Source of the DNA: Hibiscus mutabilis
Taxonomy: Eukaryota > Streptophyta > Magnoliopsida > Malvales > Malvaceae
Direction: 5' to 3'
NCBI GenBank assembly: GCA_019671005.1
Contig: CM033715.1
Span: 7,130,001 to 7,194,000, forward strand
Length of the DNA stretch: 64,000 bases
A program made the position numbers and the translations under genes. Positions 41,504 through 53,006 of the stretch are shown piece after piece (the stretch's first letter is position 1; each line of letters opens with the position of its first letter). The notes under the pieces were generated by a model. That model saw only the letters and a list, made by a program, of their open reading frames with translations, was not told the DNA's origin and searched no databases.

Positions 41504-42970
41504 GCGACTCCCGTTAAAATCAATTTTCGTAAAAACGCGTCAAGCTCACTACCGCACGAGAAGAAACGTTGTTACAACCATAGTTTAATATCTACATGAG
41601 AAACAAACCATCTACAGTAATTCTGGCTAAAGATGCCTTGTAAATACAGAGTAGCAATATATGTCAACTGCTGGTTTGATTATGTTAAGTTTGTGACTGA
41701 TTATATATTAGATTAAACTATACCCAATGTCATTAAATTATAAGTTTGGTAACAAACAATTACTTTTTACCTCTAAAGTTACAAACAAAACACTCGAGTA
41801 AAATATTATTACAAACATGTTATTTCATTGTTAAAATTAAAACAAGCGTCTAATATGATATGGTATAATAATATTTTTAGCCCTAAAAATTATGTGTTCT
41901 ATTAATTGTGTTCTAATTTAAAACAATTTCAATAAATCGAACCCTTTATATTTAAAAATTTTATTCCTTTAGTCTTTTTTATATTGTCAAAGCAATCGAG
42001 CTCATATATAAAATTGCTATTGTAAAATTGCTATTGTACTAGGAAAGTAACGTGAAAAGAATATAAAATTTTTGGGAGAAGAACAAAAAAACTTATGAGA
42101 AAAACAAGTATTAAAATGTTGAAATTTTTAAATATGAAGAGTTAAATTTATTTAGTTGTTTTAAATTAAGTAAATTAATAGATTTTATACGTTTTGAAGA
42201 CTAAAATTATTATTATACTATATGTCACTATTTTGTTTAATATCTAACAAATAATGACTTATTCGTAATAATATTTTAGTTGAATAACATATTTTTATCT
42301 TTTAAACGAAAATCAATCAATTTATTACCAAACTCATAATTTAATTTTAAGAAATCATAAATCTAATTCTAATCTTACCAAATCTTGACGATGAAGGTAA
42401 AAAACATCAACAAACAATATTAAAAAATTCATATTGCAGAGTTGGGGTACGTTGACAACACGTTTATTACCACAAACTCAATCGCGAACAAGAGCAGTGA
42501 CTAAACTTGCATCAAGATCCAGTTCGAGGGTCCAGAACAGGGGATCAACAAAATAATCAAAAGACCGCCATCTTGATCAGTCGTGGCGACGTCAAATCCA
42601 ACATTGATAGAAAACAAATAACAGAAACGCGTGCCAAAAGGCAGAAAAGCGTGCTAAAAGCATAAAAACGTACTAAACAGTAAAAGAAATCGTGTCATAA
42701 AGACAAATTTATTAAGCTAGGGCTATGTGTTTTTACCAAACTCATAATTAAGTGATCTCAAGATTAATTTACCTTATATATTATAATGTGTTTAAAATGT
42801 TATAAATGAGTTATTATTTGGTGTACTGTCCAAATTTTTTATACAAGCATACTCATTTGAACTTTTAAAAATTAAAAGTGATTATTTCTAGGACACATCA
42901 GCATTTTAGGAGTTAATGACAATGATTATTATGAAAATATATTAAAAGTTTAGTGACCGTGATAAAAAAA
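41504..42970. other. Continuation of the split LTR, then A/T-rich spacer
   Basis: The first ~60 bases continue the older LTR interrupted at 33417 (GCGACTCCCGTTAAAATC). The remainder is A/T-rich and without a supported gene. A slightly GC-richer patch at 42430-42700 has no recognisable frame. Confidence 0.5.
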
Positions 42971-43102
42971 ATCAAGTGAAAATGTCTTAAAAATTTAATG
43001 ATTATTAGTGTAGTTTATCTAATTAAAAATTATAAAATCAAGTGAAAATGTCTTAAAAATTTAATGATTATTAGTGTAGTTTATCTAATTAAAAATTATA
43101 AA
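42971..43102. repeat. Perfect 66-bp tandem duplication
   Basis: Two head-to-tail copies, 42971-43036 and 43037-43102, appear identical by eye, beginning ATCAAGTGAAAATGTC. Identity in otherwise decayed DNA points to a recent local duplication. No gene is affected. Confidence 0.85.
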
Positions 43103-43478
43103 ACTAAAAAATATAAGAATTATTATCCTAAACACCGGGTGGAAAATAAAGTTTCCACAATCGGGGTTATTTAGAGATTTAGAGTTTAAAAGTTAAAGAT
43201 TTAAACTATATGGTTTAGAATTTAAGATTCATGGTTAAAATTTAAAATTTAAGGTTTATGATTTTTGGTTAGATTTTTAAGATTTTAAGGTTAAAAATTT
43301 AAATTTTAAATTTAAGCTTGAAAATAAAAATATTTATGTAAACTTTTTATATTGACAGTAAATTAAATATTAATTCAAAATATAATTATTTAATGGAAGT
43401 TCGATTGAACTCAATCTCACACTTGCTATTCCAAAGCCAAAGCATTGAAATTAACTTTCCATAATCGCGATGAGTTTA
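43103..43478. other. A/T-rich spacer with TTTAAGG-type repeats
   Basis: From 43160 to 43320 the text consists of loose TTTAAGRTTT-like repeats similar to 30540-30650. No gene is seen. Confidence 0.4.
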
Positions 43479-43575
43479 GAAACTTCCGAAGGTGGGACCA
43501 ACCTGGTCGTGTGTCGAGCGAGAGTAGGAGGTTTTTTATTCAATTCTAGTGACGTACTCGCGCCATGTTTCCCGT
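43479..43575. repeat. Dispersed ~100-bp module, copy 3
   Basis: Carries AGAAACTTCCGAAG, GGTGGGACCAACCTGGTC and a CTCGCGCCATGTTTCC end, in the same orientation as the copies at 27370 and 29265. It lies far from any recognised gene. Confidence 0.6.
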
Positions 43576-44257
43576 CATAGTGTACCGACGTGTGCGTTCG
43601 AATGGAAAAGCAAATCCTAATTACCAAATCTGAGAACAAAGCGTTTATCCTTTTCTAAGTGGGATAAACTACCATGTTGATCATCCAACCATTAGAATGT
43701 TTTTGTTTAGGTCACCGAACCAATTTTTTCAATTAAGACACTAAATTGATAGAATTCTTAACTTTAATTATCATAATATAACTTTTAAAATTTTAGTGAT
43801 TAAAATAAAAATTAACGTAAGTATTGGTGACCATGAGTGTAGTTTACCTTATTTTAAAACTAAACTTTTTTATAGATATTTATTTAAGAAAAGAGCAATG
43901 TGTTACAAAGAAAGACAATACAGTTACATGTACAAACTACCGGTCCTTCACTTAACCAATACCCTAAGCTATCTAAAGTGCTATCATTTCTGTTTGACCC
44001 TTTTTGTTTATGTATAGTTTTAAAGAAAATTATATGATACACATGTTGCATAGTATTTAAATTACATAATTCTTTTTGTTTTAGGGATTAATTTTTTAAT
44101 TTAACTTGTAGGATTTGAAATTTAAATTTTAAAGTAAGAAATTTAAATTTTAACTTTTAAAGAGAAATATATAGACTTTTGTAATTTTTTATACAATATA
44201 TATATATATTACTCACATGTTATATGATTATATATTTACAAAAATACAAATATTCTC
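43576..44257. other. A/T-rich intergenic, no gene recognised
   Basis: Contains phrases such as TTTAGTGATTAAAATAAAAA and GGTCACCGAACC, typical of old terminal-inverted-repeat elements. There is no paired end to delimit one, and no supported frame. Confidence 0.5.
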
Positions 44258-44575
44258 TTTTGAGAATTTAATTGGAAAAATATCTTCATTTGAACAATAT
44301 TTGAAAAAATACCCCTTTTAGCCCATGTAAGTCAAATTCGCTTTTGACTAAACGCGAGTTTGGAACTCGCTTTTGACTATACGCGAATTCCGTATTGAGT
44401 AGATAGGTAAGAAAAAAATATCAAATTTTTTATTATACATAACTCGCTTTTGGTTAAGCGCGAGTTTGAACTCACTTTTGGCTAAATACGAATTTGATCT
44501 ACCTAGGAGGAAAGAAAAATATTTTTTCTAAATATTATTTAAATAAAGATATTTTTCCAATTAAATTTCCAAAAA
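44258..44575. mobile_element. MITE with ~50-bp inverted ends
   Basis: The left end (TTTTGAGAATTTAATTGG, then AAAAATATCTTCATTTGAAC) pairs with the right end in reverse complement over about 50 bases. The core holds four GCTTTTG[AG][CT]TA[AT] units, each near an AACTCGC or GCGAGTT phrase (44338-44500), forming short inverted repeats of its own. It is non-coding. The target duplication was not resolved. Confidence 0.65.
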
Positions 44576-45151
44576 AAAAATATTGAGCCAAATTCTAGAA
44601 GAACAAAACAAAATTAAAATGGCATCGCGACGCGATCGGCGTACCGAACAAGTGCGCGCCCGGTTGCTTTACTTTCTGACATTTTCTCGCCAGACCAATC
44701 ACGTAGATGCCCCGAGTCAATGTCCAATAAAAAACACATTAATGTCACAAGACAAAACAAACATATTCGCGCATTATCGACTAAAGAGACAACACATTTC
44801 TCTATTACTCTATTAAAATAAGGGTAATCTTCGGTCTCTTTTATTTGAGTTTTATTCTATTTTAATTATTAAAATTTAAAAAAGAGTATTCTGGTCACTT
44901 ACGTTTTCAAACGTTTCTATTTTGGTCACTGGACCGTTAGTCTCCATTACTTGACTAACGGGTAGCTGACATGACCCTTTAAAAATTAAAAAAAAATCCA
45001 CGTGTAATAGACGACATAACCTTGTCTATATAAACCCCTTTATTCCAATTAAAAACCCTAACTCGATTTATTCCTCTTTTCTTACCCATCTTTATAGAAA
45101 TATTAAACTAAAGAAGAGAAGACATAAGAAATAGAAGCAAACGTACTTATT

Positions 45152-45345
45152 TGTCGTTGTGACCTCAAATCAAAGGTTGCAACTTCTTGGACTGATAACA
45201 ATCCTGGTAGGAGTTTTTCTGGTTGTAAAAATTACGGAGGGAGAGTCATTGTCGATTCTTCGCTTGGTATGATGCTCCTTAGACACCACATGCAAGAGTG
45301 GTTGTTAGGTTGTTAAGGAAAGTGAAGAAAGGGGAAAAAGGATTG
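45152..45345 (+). pseudogene. GRF zinc-finger protein fragment inside the MULE
   Basis: The plus strand encodes CRCDLKSKVATSWTDNNPGR then SFSGCKNY. After a one-base shift near 45240 it reads HCRFFAWYDAP, a TAG, and HARVVVRLLRKVKKG. The CXC...TSXTXXNPGRXFXXC...CXFFXW pattern is the GRF-type zinc finger, a nucleic-acid-binding module. Small GRF proteins are common in plant genomes and often linked to transposons. The frameshift and stop make it a relic. It runs opposite to the transposase exons. Confidence 0.75.
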
Positions 45346-46119
45346 AGCGAATTTGTTGGTTATGCTTGCTGATTTTATCCATGACAACGGTATGGGTTAT
45401 GAAGTACTTGATTGAGTAGGGTTTATTTTCATAGAATTTTAGGATTTGGGTTATGAGGATGATGTTGTTATCCCATGAATTATTTTGTATGAAGTAACTT
45501 AATATGTAGGTTTTATTTTCATGAGTTATGATTTTGTATGGTTTGCATGAAGTAACTTTTGAATTGTTTCGTGGAATGTTTCTGGTGAAGTAATAAAGAT
45601 GATTTGGTCAAAAATTAGTGTTACTCAATTTTATGTTGTATTCAACTGAATTTTTTTGGTATAAAATTGACAGTAGAGTAAAATTATTGCATAAAAGAAA
45701 TTGAACAATTTAAGTAAGCAAAGGTAAATTTACATAACTTGTCAGCTAATACAAAACAATCAGTTTCTAAGCTGATAAACCTCATATTCAATTGCAAAAT
45801 ATGGCATGAGCTGCTAAACATCCTCAGTTACAAAATAATAACCAAAATATGTTAAGTTTGTAAAATAAATATGTCCCAACTTAACCAACAAAACATGACA
45901 TCAACTGCTAAACCTCCTGTAGCAGTTACAAAATAAGACACAAACATCTCAATTCACAAAAATCAAAATTAGTCTATCTCAACTTCACTCCTTAGTTGCT
46001 GACTGTGATTCCTGAGTTGGAGGGTTAGAGACAACGATTCTTGACTTGACATCCATCTCACAGTTGTTGGTGGAAGAATAAGTTGTTTTCTCCTTATTAG
46101 AAAATTTTCCCTTCGAGGC

Positions 46120-47475
46120 ACAGGAAGTTGTTGTGGCTGCTGAGGATGTTAATTTTACCGAGGTTCTTGAGGTTGTCTAGGTTTTGGTCTCTTGAATGTC
46201 GGTCTTCTTATAGGTTAATTTGCACCCACTGCCCCTCTACAGGTCTTTCTGTTGTGGCCTTGTTTTTCACTTTTTGTGCAGTTGCCTTGCTGCCCTCTTT
46301 TGCTTAGCTTAGGGTTATTGACTTCTTCACGTTCCAATCTTCTCTTCTTGGTTGGTCTTCTTATGGCCTCCTTATGATTGGTGGCCATATAAGTTCCATG
46401 TCAGTTATTGGAGCCCACTGGTATGGACCTATAGACAACATAATGAAAGAATTTTTTTTAGTTAAGTCATTAAGTGTAGGGTACAAGCTAGTTTAGATTA
46501 TTACTTTTGATTGGTTTAATCATGTTCGAGTAAATAGCTAGCTGTGTACTATTGTGGTAGCATTCATTGACAAAATCTTCAGGCTTTAAATTATCCAGTC
46601 GAAAGACTGATGCTGCATGGGAACATCAGATCCCAGTGAGGTCCCATTTCATGTATGAACATGATCATTCCTCAAGGTCCACAACATGTTGATGACATAG
46701 GCCAGCTTCAACTTGATATTTATGTACACCAGCATAAGTTGGCCAGAACCTGAAACAGTACATGAAAAATAATGTATAATGACCAATTAAAAACAGAACG
46801 AATGCATGCATGTAATGACCAATTCAAAACGCAAGAAATCTGATTTAAAACTGGATGTAACACAACAAATAAAAACCAAGGCAGATTGTAACATTACCAC
46901 ACTTTGCAACAAATACAATTTGCAATAAAAAGCAAATTTTAACATCAGCAAAGGTAGATTGTAACATTACCACACTTTACAACAAATACACTTTGCAATA
47001 GAAAAACAAATTGTAACATTACCAGAGGCAGATTGTAACAAATACACTATCACATAACCAAGACAGAAAGCGCGCAATAACATGTAATGAGCAGTTCTTA
47101 ATTCAAAACAGAATTAAAAAACGTAAGAAATCTGATTTAGTACTGAGCAAAAGCAAATCTGATTTAGTAACCTGATGGATGCTTCAATATTGTTGTCCAA
47201 CTTCTTTTGAATTTTTTCACACAATAATTTTTTACACTTTTCAGCAGCCTCTCTTTTGGATACAATTCGAGTCATAATTTTAGTTCGAATTGTCTCCATC
47301 ATTGTCAATATAGGCTTATCTATTGCCACCAAAATAGACTGCATAAAAATAGTGACAATAAAAGAGTTAAATACATATTAAGTACAAAACTATTGTATTA
47401 ATTAGTAATTGAAACAAGTTATATTACCTTGTTAAAGGATTCACAATAGTTATTAAGGAGCATATCACACACAAA
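46120..47475 (-). pseudogene. MULE transposase, C-terminal exons
   Basis: Three minus-strand blocks fit together with splice signals. About 47470-47428 encodes CDMLLNNYCESFNK and ends at a GT donor. 47338-47172 encodes SILVAIDKPILTMMETIR and ends in QKKLDNNIEAS, with an AG acceptor and a CAG|GT donor. From 46749 comes FWPTYAGVHKYQVEAG and the SWIM zinc-finger area (HVVDLEE, WDLTGI, CSHA), then PEDFVNECYHNSTQLAIYS. A decayed zinc knuckle with basic residues (KSEKQGHNRKTC) follows near 46240. SWIM and knuckle are the standard C-terminus of MURA-type transposases. TGA stops interrupt the SWIM exon. Upstream of 47475 no catalytic domain is recognisable. Confidence 0.85.
46880..47060. repeat. ~73-bp tandem repeat in a MULE intron
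   Basis: GCAGATTGTAACATTACCAC recurs with a period of about 73-74 bases at 46881, 46954 and 47028, giving 2.5 copies. It lies in the stretch predicted as intron between transposase exons. Confidence 0.7.
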
Positions 47476-48818
47476 AAAAAGAAAATCTCATTACCAATAC
47501 AAGCAACACAAAAAAGATTCCTGACATAAAAGGCATAAAGAAATGCGGACCACATTTCTTTATAATAAACTGCAACAAAATATTCCTTCAAACTAAGGGA
47601 TAAAACATATTTTTCAATGCAATATAACTTTTTTAATGCACTAAACAAATGCATTACAGTTTCAATGCACTAAACTTAAATCTATGTAATCATCTAACTA
47701 TCAAATACTTTTTTAGCATTACAGTTTTAATGCACTAAAGAAATACTTTTACAGTTTCAATGCACTAAACAAACTTAAATTCATGTAACTATGTGACCAG
47801 TTATGATCAAGGAAGTCTATTAATAGCCAACAATAAGTATTTGTTAAAGAAATATTCTACTGCAAAGCAAAGTCTAACTAGTGTGCAAAGCAAAGTCTAA
47901 CTAGTGTTTAAAGCAAACCAAAATCAACTATATAACTATGTCACCAGTTTTGTCCAATTGTTAAAGAAAATCGATTAATAGCCAACAGAAATTTACATAG
48001 TTTACATAGTTTTGAAACAATGCATTAAACAGTCTAACTAGTGTGCAAAGCAAAGTCAACTCAACTCGAAACAATCTTAAAATCTTTCTCATTCACAATT
48101 TAATCAAAATAATCCCATAAAAATTCAATTTAATCAAACTGGAACGAGCATTAACCATTTAACAGACTGAAACATATATATTATACCATAAACCCTCAAT
48201 AAACCTTAAACCTTACTAAAACCCTAAACTCATTTTGCAATCATTTTTTTAATTTTAGAAAACGAATAAAAAGTGTGAGAATAACCATACCATACATCAC
48301 TCTCTTCTCCTCTGATTTTTGAAGTCGCCATCGAACTATTTTTTAAAATCTTACTAAAATCAAAAAGACAGAATTACGAGTAATAACCATTATTAAAAAC
48401 AATTCAAAAAATGAGATAAAATGCTAAACCTTTAGTACTTACTTTGATTTTCCAGAGATTATTTCTCTAAGCCCTAAAACCACCCAAAATCCATAGAAAA
48501 ACGAAAGAGAAGAAAGTGACTTTTGGTTTTTTAATTTTTTCTTTAACCATGATTAAAGGAATCAGAAACGGCTTATCTCCTTTTTACCCTTTTTGAAAAT
48601 AACCTGATAATAAACATATTACATGTGGATTTTTTTTAATTTTTTAAAGGGTCATGTCAGCTACCCGTTTGCCAAATAACGAAACTAACAGTTCAGTGAC
48701 CAAAACAGAAACGTTTGGAAACGTAAGTGACTAAAATACTCTTTTTTAAATTTTAGTGACCAAAATAAAATAAAATCTAAACAAAAAGGACCACAGATAA
48801 AGATTACCCTTAAAATAA

Positions 48819-49314
48819 TAGATTCAAACATTCAGCTAATCGAAATGGACGGTTGATCCAAACAATAAAAACATGTCGCTTCGAATTTATTAATTTATTC
48901 TACTTAACTTCTAAAAGGTCTTACTTAAAGACAAAAAATACTATTAAAATAACATTAAAAATTACATTGAGGACTTAAGGTGATTATAAGATAATATTTG
49001 TTAATAGATATTCTTAACTTTTTAACAATAATACACATATTACAAATAAAACGATTTAAATCAAAACTCCTAAAATGAACGTCCTTCTTTTTTCCAGTTC
49101 AAACCAAAAATTAGTTTATAATAAATGACTTAAAGTTATAGAAAGCGATTGCAAAATATCCAACAAAGTATAGTGCGACAAAACCATATCCAGACAAGTC
49201 TAGTGGGCCCTTCTAAAATGCGCCATTTTTTAGTTTGTTTCTTGGTTAAGGGGTAAATAAGTGTTTAAATTATATATTTTTTTAAATAAGTATAAAATAT
49301 TTCTTGGGCCAAAG
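48819..49314. other. Intergenic, no gene recognised
   Basis: A/T-rich spacer between the MULE and the ARO pseudogene. No supported frame or repeat boundary is seen. Confidence 0.5.
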
Positions 49315-49836
49315 ATGGCTAACGTTATCATGAAAGAAATGGTTTCGACAATCTTAAACCGGTTATCTAGAACATCGCCGGTATGCCATCAAATCAAAGC
49401 GGCCGATTTGGTAGCCAGCATTGCAGACCATAATCCAGAGGTGAAGAAATATCAATTAATCAGGGAGAACGTAATGTGGCGGCTGGTTTCGTTGTTGTCA
49501 TCTGCAAATGATCATGCGTCGAGTTTGCTTAAGCTGCGGTTGAAACTTAGTTGTTCCAAGGCTTTGCTGATCCTTGTTCGATAGCTCGTTCCGAACTGTA
49601 CGACGTTCGCGGAGGCAAAAGGTATGCTATGCTTGGCTAAGTTGTTGGAAACGGAAAAGGATGAATTACAGTACAATTGTTTAATGATTATAAGGGAAAT
49701 CACAGACATTGCTGAATTAGATGACAATTGCAGACATTCTGCTTTTAGGAGCTCTTCTCCGGCTTCGAATGCGATTGTCGATGAGCTATTGAAGGTAATC
49801 GATGTTCAAAAGTCAAAAGAGATTTCGGTGCTTTAA
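49315..49836 (+). pseudogene. ARMADILLO REPEAT ONLY (ARO)-like gene fragment
   Basis: A single frame encodes IKAADLVASIADHNPEV, IRENVMWRLVSLLSS and LKLRLKLSCSKALLI. A TAG at 49582 follows, and then GMLCLAKLLETEKDELQYNC and a SAFRSSSPASNAIVDELLKV block. This is the order of conserved blocks in plant ARO proteins, which carry armadillo repeats and act in polar cell growth. The fragment has about 170 codons against roughly 650 for the family. The N-terminal repeats and everything after DELLKVID are missing. One premature stop plus truncation make it a pseudogene. It ends 200 bp before the truncated chromovirus LTR. Confidence 0.75.
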
Positions 49837-50033
49837 TGCACCTGACAGCGAAGAAAAAATTACCATGGTTAGTTGTAGCTAACAAAGAAAATATGGCATG
49901 GGAAAATCATTCATTTTGTCCCTAAACTTTAGGTTATTTATTGAACAGCATGTTGAGAAAAATTAACAGATGAGTCTGCAGCACTCGATGAGCACCACTA
50001 ACGACGAGCACCGATGAACACTACTAATCTAAT
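49837..50033. other. Short spacer, no gene
   Basis: Contains the phrase TTATTGAACAGCATGTTG, also present at about 28763, which hints at a shared old repeat. An ACGACGAGCACCGATGAACA-type patch directly before 50033 is of unknown origin. Confidence 0.4.
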
Positions 50034-50280
50034 TTAACATCCTAGAAGACATACCTAATAACTCGAATTGTGCATATCATCATATACCACTTAATTGTTG
50101 TTATAAGATGGTTAAGATGCGCATATATGATGTTATTTGAAGTGGATATGATTAAGTGCCTTGTTAGTTCTCAACTCATCTACTAGGGATGAGTTCTCGA
50201 AAGTTTTAAGTTGTTCGTGTTTCCATTGACTCCGAACACTCCCTATCCGGTTTACTCCTAAGCCGGGTAGGGGTGTTACA
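50034..50280 (+). repeat. Truncated 5' LTR of chromovirus 2
   Basis: Matches the last 247 bases of the 3' LTR (58209-58455), from TAACATCCTAGAAGACATAC to GTGTTACA. The sequence before 50034 does not match the LTR. A decayed primer site (TTAGCATTAGAGC, 50285-50297) follows, in the position of TGGTATCAGAGC. Confidence 0.85.
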
Positions 50281-50434
50281 TTTTATTAGCATTAGAGCTT
50301 TTTAGTCGATTCTAGGACTAAACTGGGCTTTATTGCATCATATAGGAATACTTGTGCCACCTAGAAGATAATGTATTGTATAGGCTTGTGTTCTTGCTCA
50401 ACTGAACTCTTTCTTGTTCTATCTAAACGTAGAA

Positions 50435-51662
50435 ATGCCTGAAACAAGGCTTGCTCGGGATGATGAAAATTCTGAGGTCTCCTCGAATAAAGGAGATAGT
50501 GTGAGGATGAAGCAAAATCCTCCACAACAAGCTGAACCTCGAGAACAAGCTGCTCATCAACAGGAAGCACCTGCTATAAATCTTGTGCAACGAGAATGTC
50601 TCATTAGCATGAAGGAGATGTTCGATAAGCTAGTAACAACCCTAAAACATGATCATCCTATTCTACCTCCTGTCGCGGTGCCAAACAAAGCTCCAATTGA
50701 TAAGCCGGCTCAACCCCGGGGCTTATACATTCATCGGTACTGATGAAGCCAACCCTGAAGTAGCTGAGTATTGGCTAGAGGCTACTACTCGAATCTTGAC
50801 CAAGCAATTACCTTGTTCTGATGAACATAAACTCAAATGTGCCATAGCCCTATTGGCAGACGAAGCTTTGAGCTGGTGGGAAACTACAACCTTGACTGCT
50901 CTTTCTGACGCTGTTATTTGGAAATTCTTTCTCGAAAAATTCAAGAAGAAGTATATCAGTGAACAGTACTTAGTCGAGCGTCAGAAGCGTTTCTTGTATT
51001 TAAAGCACGGTGGCCAACCTATTAAACAGTATGTGAGCGATTTTTGCAAATACTGCAAGTTCGGGTCAGAGTATATCAAGACAGATGGAGACAAGTGTAG
51101 GATGTTTATTGACAGACTCAATGACGAATTAAGTCTCGTATTTACTACCGTGGGTATCACTGACTTCCAAAGCTTAGTGAACCGATTTATTGCAACCGAG
51201 GCAAAGATGAAGGCCTCAAAGAAGTGCAAGAGTGGCAGTACCTGGAAGGATAAAAGATCCAGGAATGAAGACAAGCCTCATTGGCAGTCTAAGAAACCCA
51301 AGTATAACAAAGAGAACTCCTTGACCTATACTCCTGCTCAGAAGAGTAATTTCATACCGAGACCTCAATCGGTATCCCAGCCTTCAGCCCTGGTTATTTC
51401 TGTTAATAGTATGGGGAATTTTGGTAAAACTGCTCAACTCCCTACTTGCAAGTTCTGCCAGAAGCACCACTCAAGCCAGTGTAGAACTCAATCGAATCTA
51501 TGCTATTTGTGTGGAGCTTCGAATCACTACATAAGGGATTGCCCTCAGAATACTAACAATCTTCCGAGCCAAACTCCTGTAAATGCTAGCTCTGCACCAT
51601 CATTCCGAAGCAGAGGACCTAGACAAGCTCGGTCTAGGAATCAGGGAAAGAATAAGGGTTAA
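50435..51662 (+). pseudogene. Gag of chromovirus 2
   Basis: From the ATG at 50435 the frame runs 95 codons, then shifts near 50725 into the frame of 50649-51662. The capsid core shows LLADEALSWWETTTL and WKFFLEKFKKKYISEQYL, the usual Ty3 Gag landmarks. The C-terminus has a good zinc knuckle, CYLCGASNHYIRDC (CX2CX4HX4C, about 51501-51542), preceded by a Cys/His-rich CKFCQKHH segment. A TAA at 51660 separates it from the protease in the same frame. In this lineage Gag and Pol are normally one polyprotein, so this stop is likely a disabling mutation. Confidence 0.9.
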
Positions 51663-51665
51663 AAC

Positions 51666-52330
51666 TTGAACACTACTCATCATGAATCTTGGGCTCCTAC
51701 TCGAATTTACCACATTCGGGGAAAAGAAGATGAAGAATCGCCCGATGTCATAGCAGGTACCGTTGAGTTAAATACAAGTCTTGTTTATGCTTTAATAGAC
51801 TCGGGATCTACACACTCCTTTGTTTGTTCATCCTTGATTGCGAAATTAAATTTGAAGCTTGAAACTGTAAACCAAGGTCTAGTAGTTTCGAACCCTATAG
51901 GGGAAATTACAACCATAAACTTCATTTGTAAAGATTGTCCCTTGTACATTCAAAACATACCCTTTCCTGTTTATCTTTACGTACTACCATCCTGTGAATT
52001 TGATCTAGTATTGGGACTAGACTGGTTAGAGAAACACTAAGCCTGGGTAGATTGCCAAAATAGGAGACTTTATCTCCGAGGTTTAGGAAAGGAATACATC
52101 ATTCTTATTGATAAGAAACCTACCTCAATCTTTACTGCCATGGTTATACAAGATGAAACTGATTTTGGTCTACCAAACATGCCAATTGTATCTGAATTTC
52201 TCGATGTTTTTCCCGATGAACTCCCTGGTCTCCCCCAACTAGAGAAGTAGAGTTCGAGATTCATGTTCAGCCTGGAACGAATCTGGTGCCCATCATACCC
52301 TATCAAATGACACTAATTGAGTTGAAGGAA
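51666..52330 (+). pseudogene. Aspartic protease and linker of chromovirus 2
   Basis: The retropepsin signature ALIDSGSTHSFVCSSL is at about 51787-51835, with the second conserved block FDLVLGLDWL near 51997. A TAA at 52038 interrupts the frame directly after DWLEKH. The linker continues (FLDVFPDELPGLP near 52197), where a lost base causes a shift before the EVEFEI block. Confidence 0.9.
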
Positions 52331-53006
52331 CTCAAGAAGCAACTTTAAGAGTTACAAGACAAGGGTTTCATTGAACCTAATTCATCTCCCTAGGGTGCTC
52401 TAGTTTTGTTTGTGAAGAATAAAGATGGGACTATGAGACTTTGTATTGATTACAGACAATTGAACAAACTCACCATCAAGAATAGATATCCTCTACCAAG
52501 GATTGAAGATCTTTTCGATCAACTCAAGGATGCTGCAGTGTTTTCAAAGATCGATCTTCGATCGAGATACTATCAAATGAGGGTAAAAGAAGAAGATGTA
52601 CCCAAGACAGCCTTTCGGACTCGTTATGGACATTATGAATTCCTCGAAATGCCATTTGGGTTAACGAATGCTCTGGCTGCACTCATGAATCTCATGAAAC
52701 GTGTATTCAAGCCTTATCTCGATAAGTTTATGGTCGTCTTTATCGATGACATTTGGTGTATTCTCAGAACAAGGAAGAACACTCTGAACACCTCCAAATT
52801 GTGTTGCAAACCCTCCAAGAACGTTAACTATTGGCAAAGTTTACCAAATGCGAATTTTGGCTATCGGAAGTGTCGTTTCTTGGACATGTTAGCTCGGCAG
52901 AATAGATCAAAGTAGATCCAAGGAAGATTCAGTCTATCCTAGATTGGAGACCTCTGAGAAATGTGGGTGAGGTCAAAAGCTTTCTCGGTTTAGCTAGATA
53001 TTATCG
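52331..53006 (+). pseudogene. Reverse transcriptase of chromovirus 2
   Basis: Clear blocks are CIDYRQLNKLTIKNRYPLP (52443), FSKIDLRSRYYQMRV (52543), FRTRYGHYEFLEMPFGLTNA (52613) and the catalytic FIDDI (52738-52752). A frameshift just after the active site scrambles the thumb; the expected LGHV and LGLA blocks reappear in other frames near 52883 and 52988. Stops at about 52348 and 52392 lie upstream of the core. Confidence 0.93.

Larger units (their letters stand above)
44822..48809 (-). mobile_element. Mutator-like element (MULE) with long TIRs
   Basis: The element lies between two perfect copies of the 9-bp sequence TTAAAATAA (44813-44821 and 48810-48818). It starts GGGTAATCTTCGG and ends with the reverse complement of GGGTAATCTTTATC. 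The inverted ends match for about 200 bp with gaps. Nine-bp duplications and long TIRs define Mutator-like elements. Minus-strand exons of a MULE transposase remain at 46120-47475, but the DDE catalytic part is missing. A plus-strand GRF zinc-finger relic lies near the left end. Confidence 0.92.

Noticed and set aside
42420..42700. Possible small RNA gene or exon in a GC-richer patch
   Set aside because: No tRNA A/B boxes, no cloverleaf pairing found by eye and no sustained frame.
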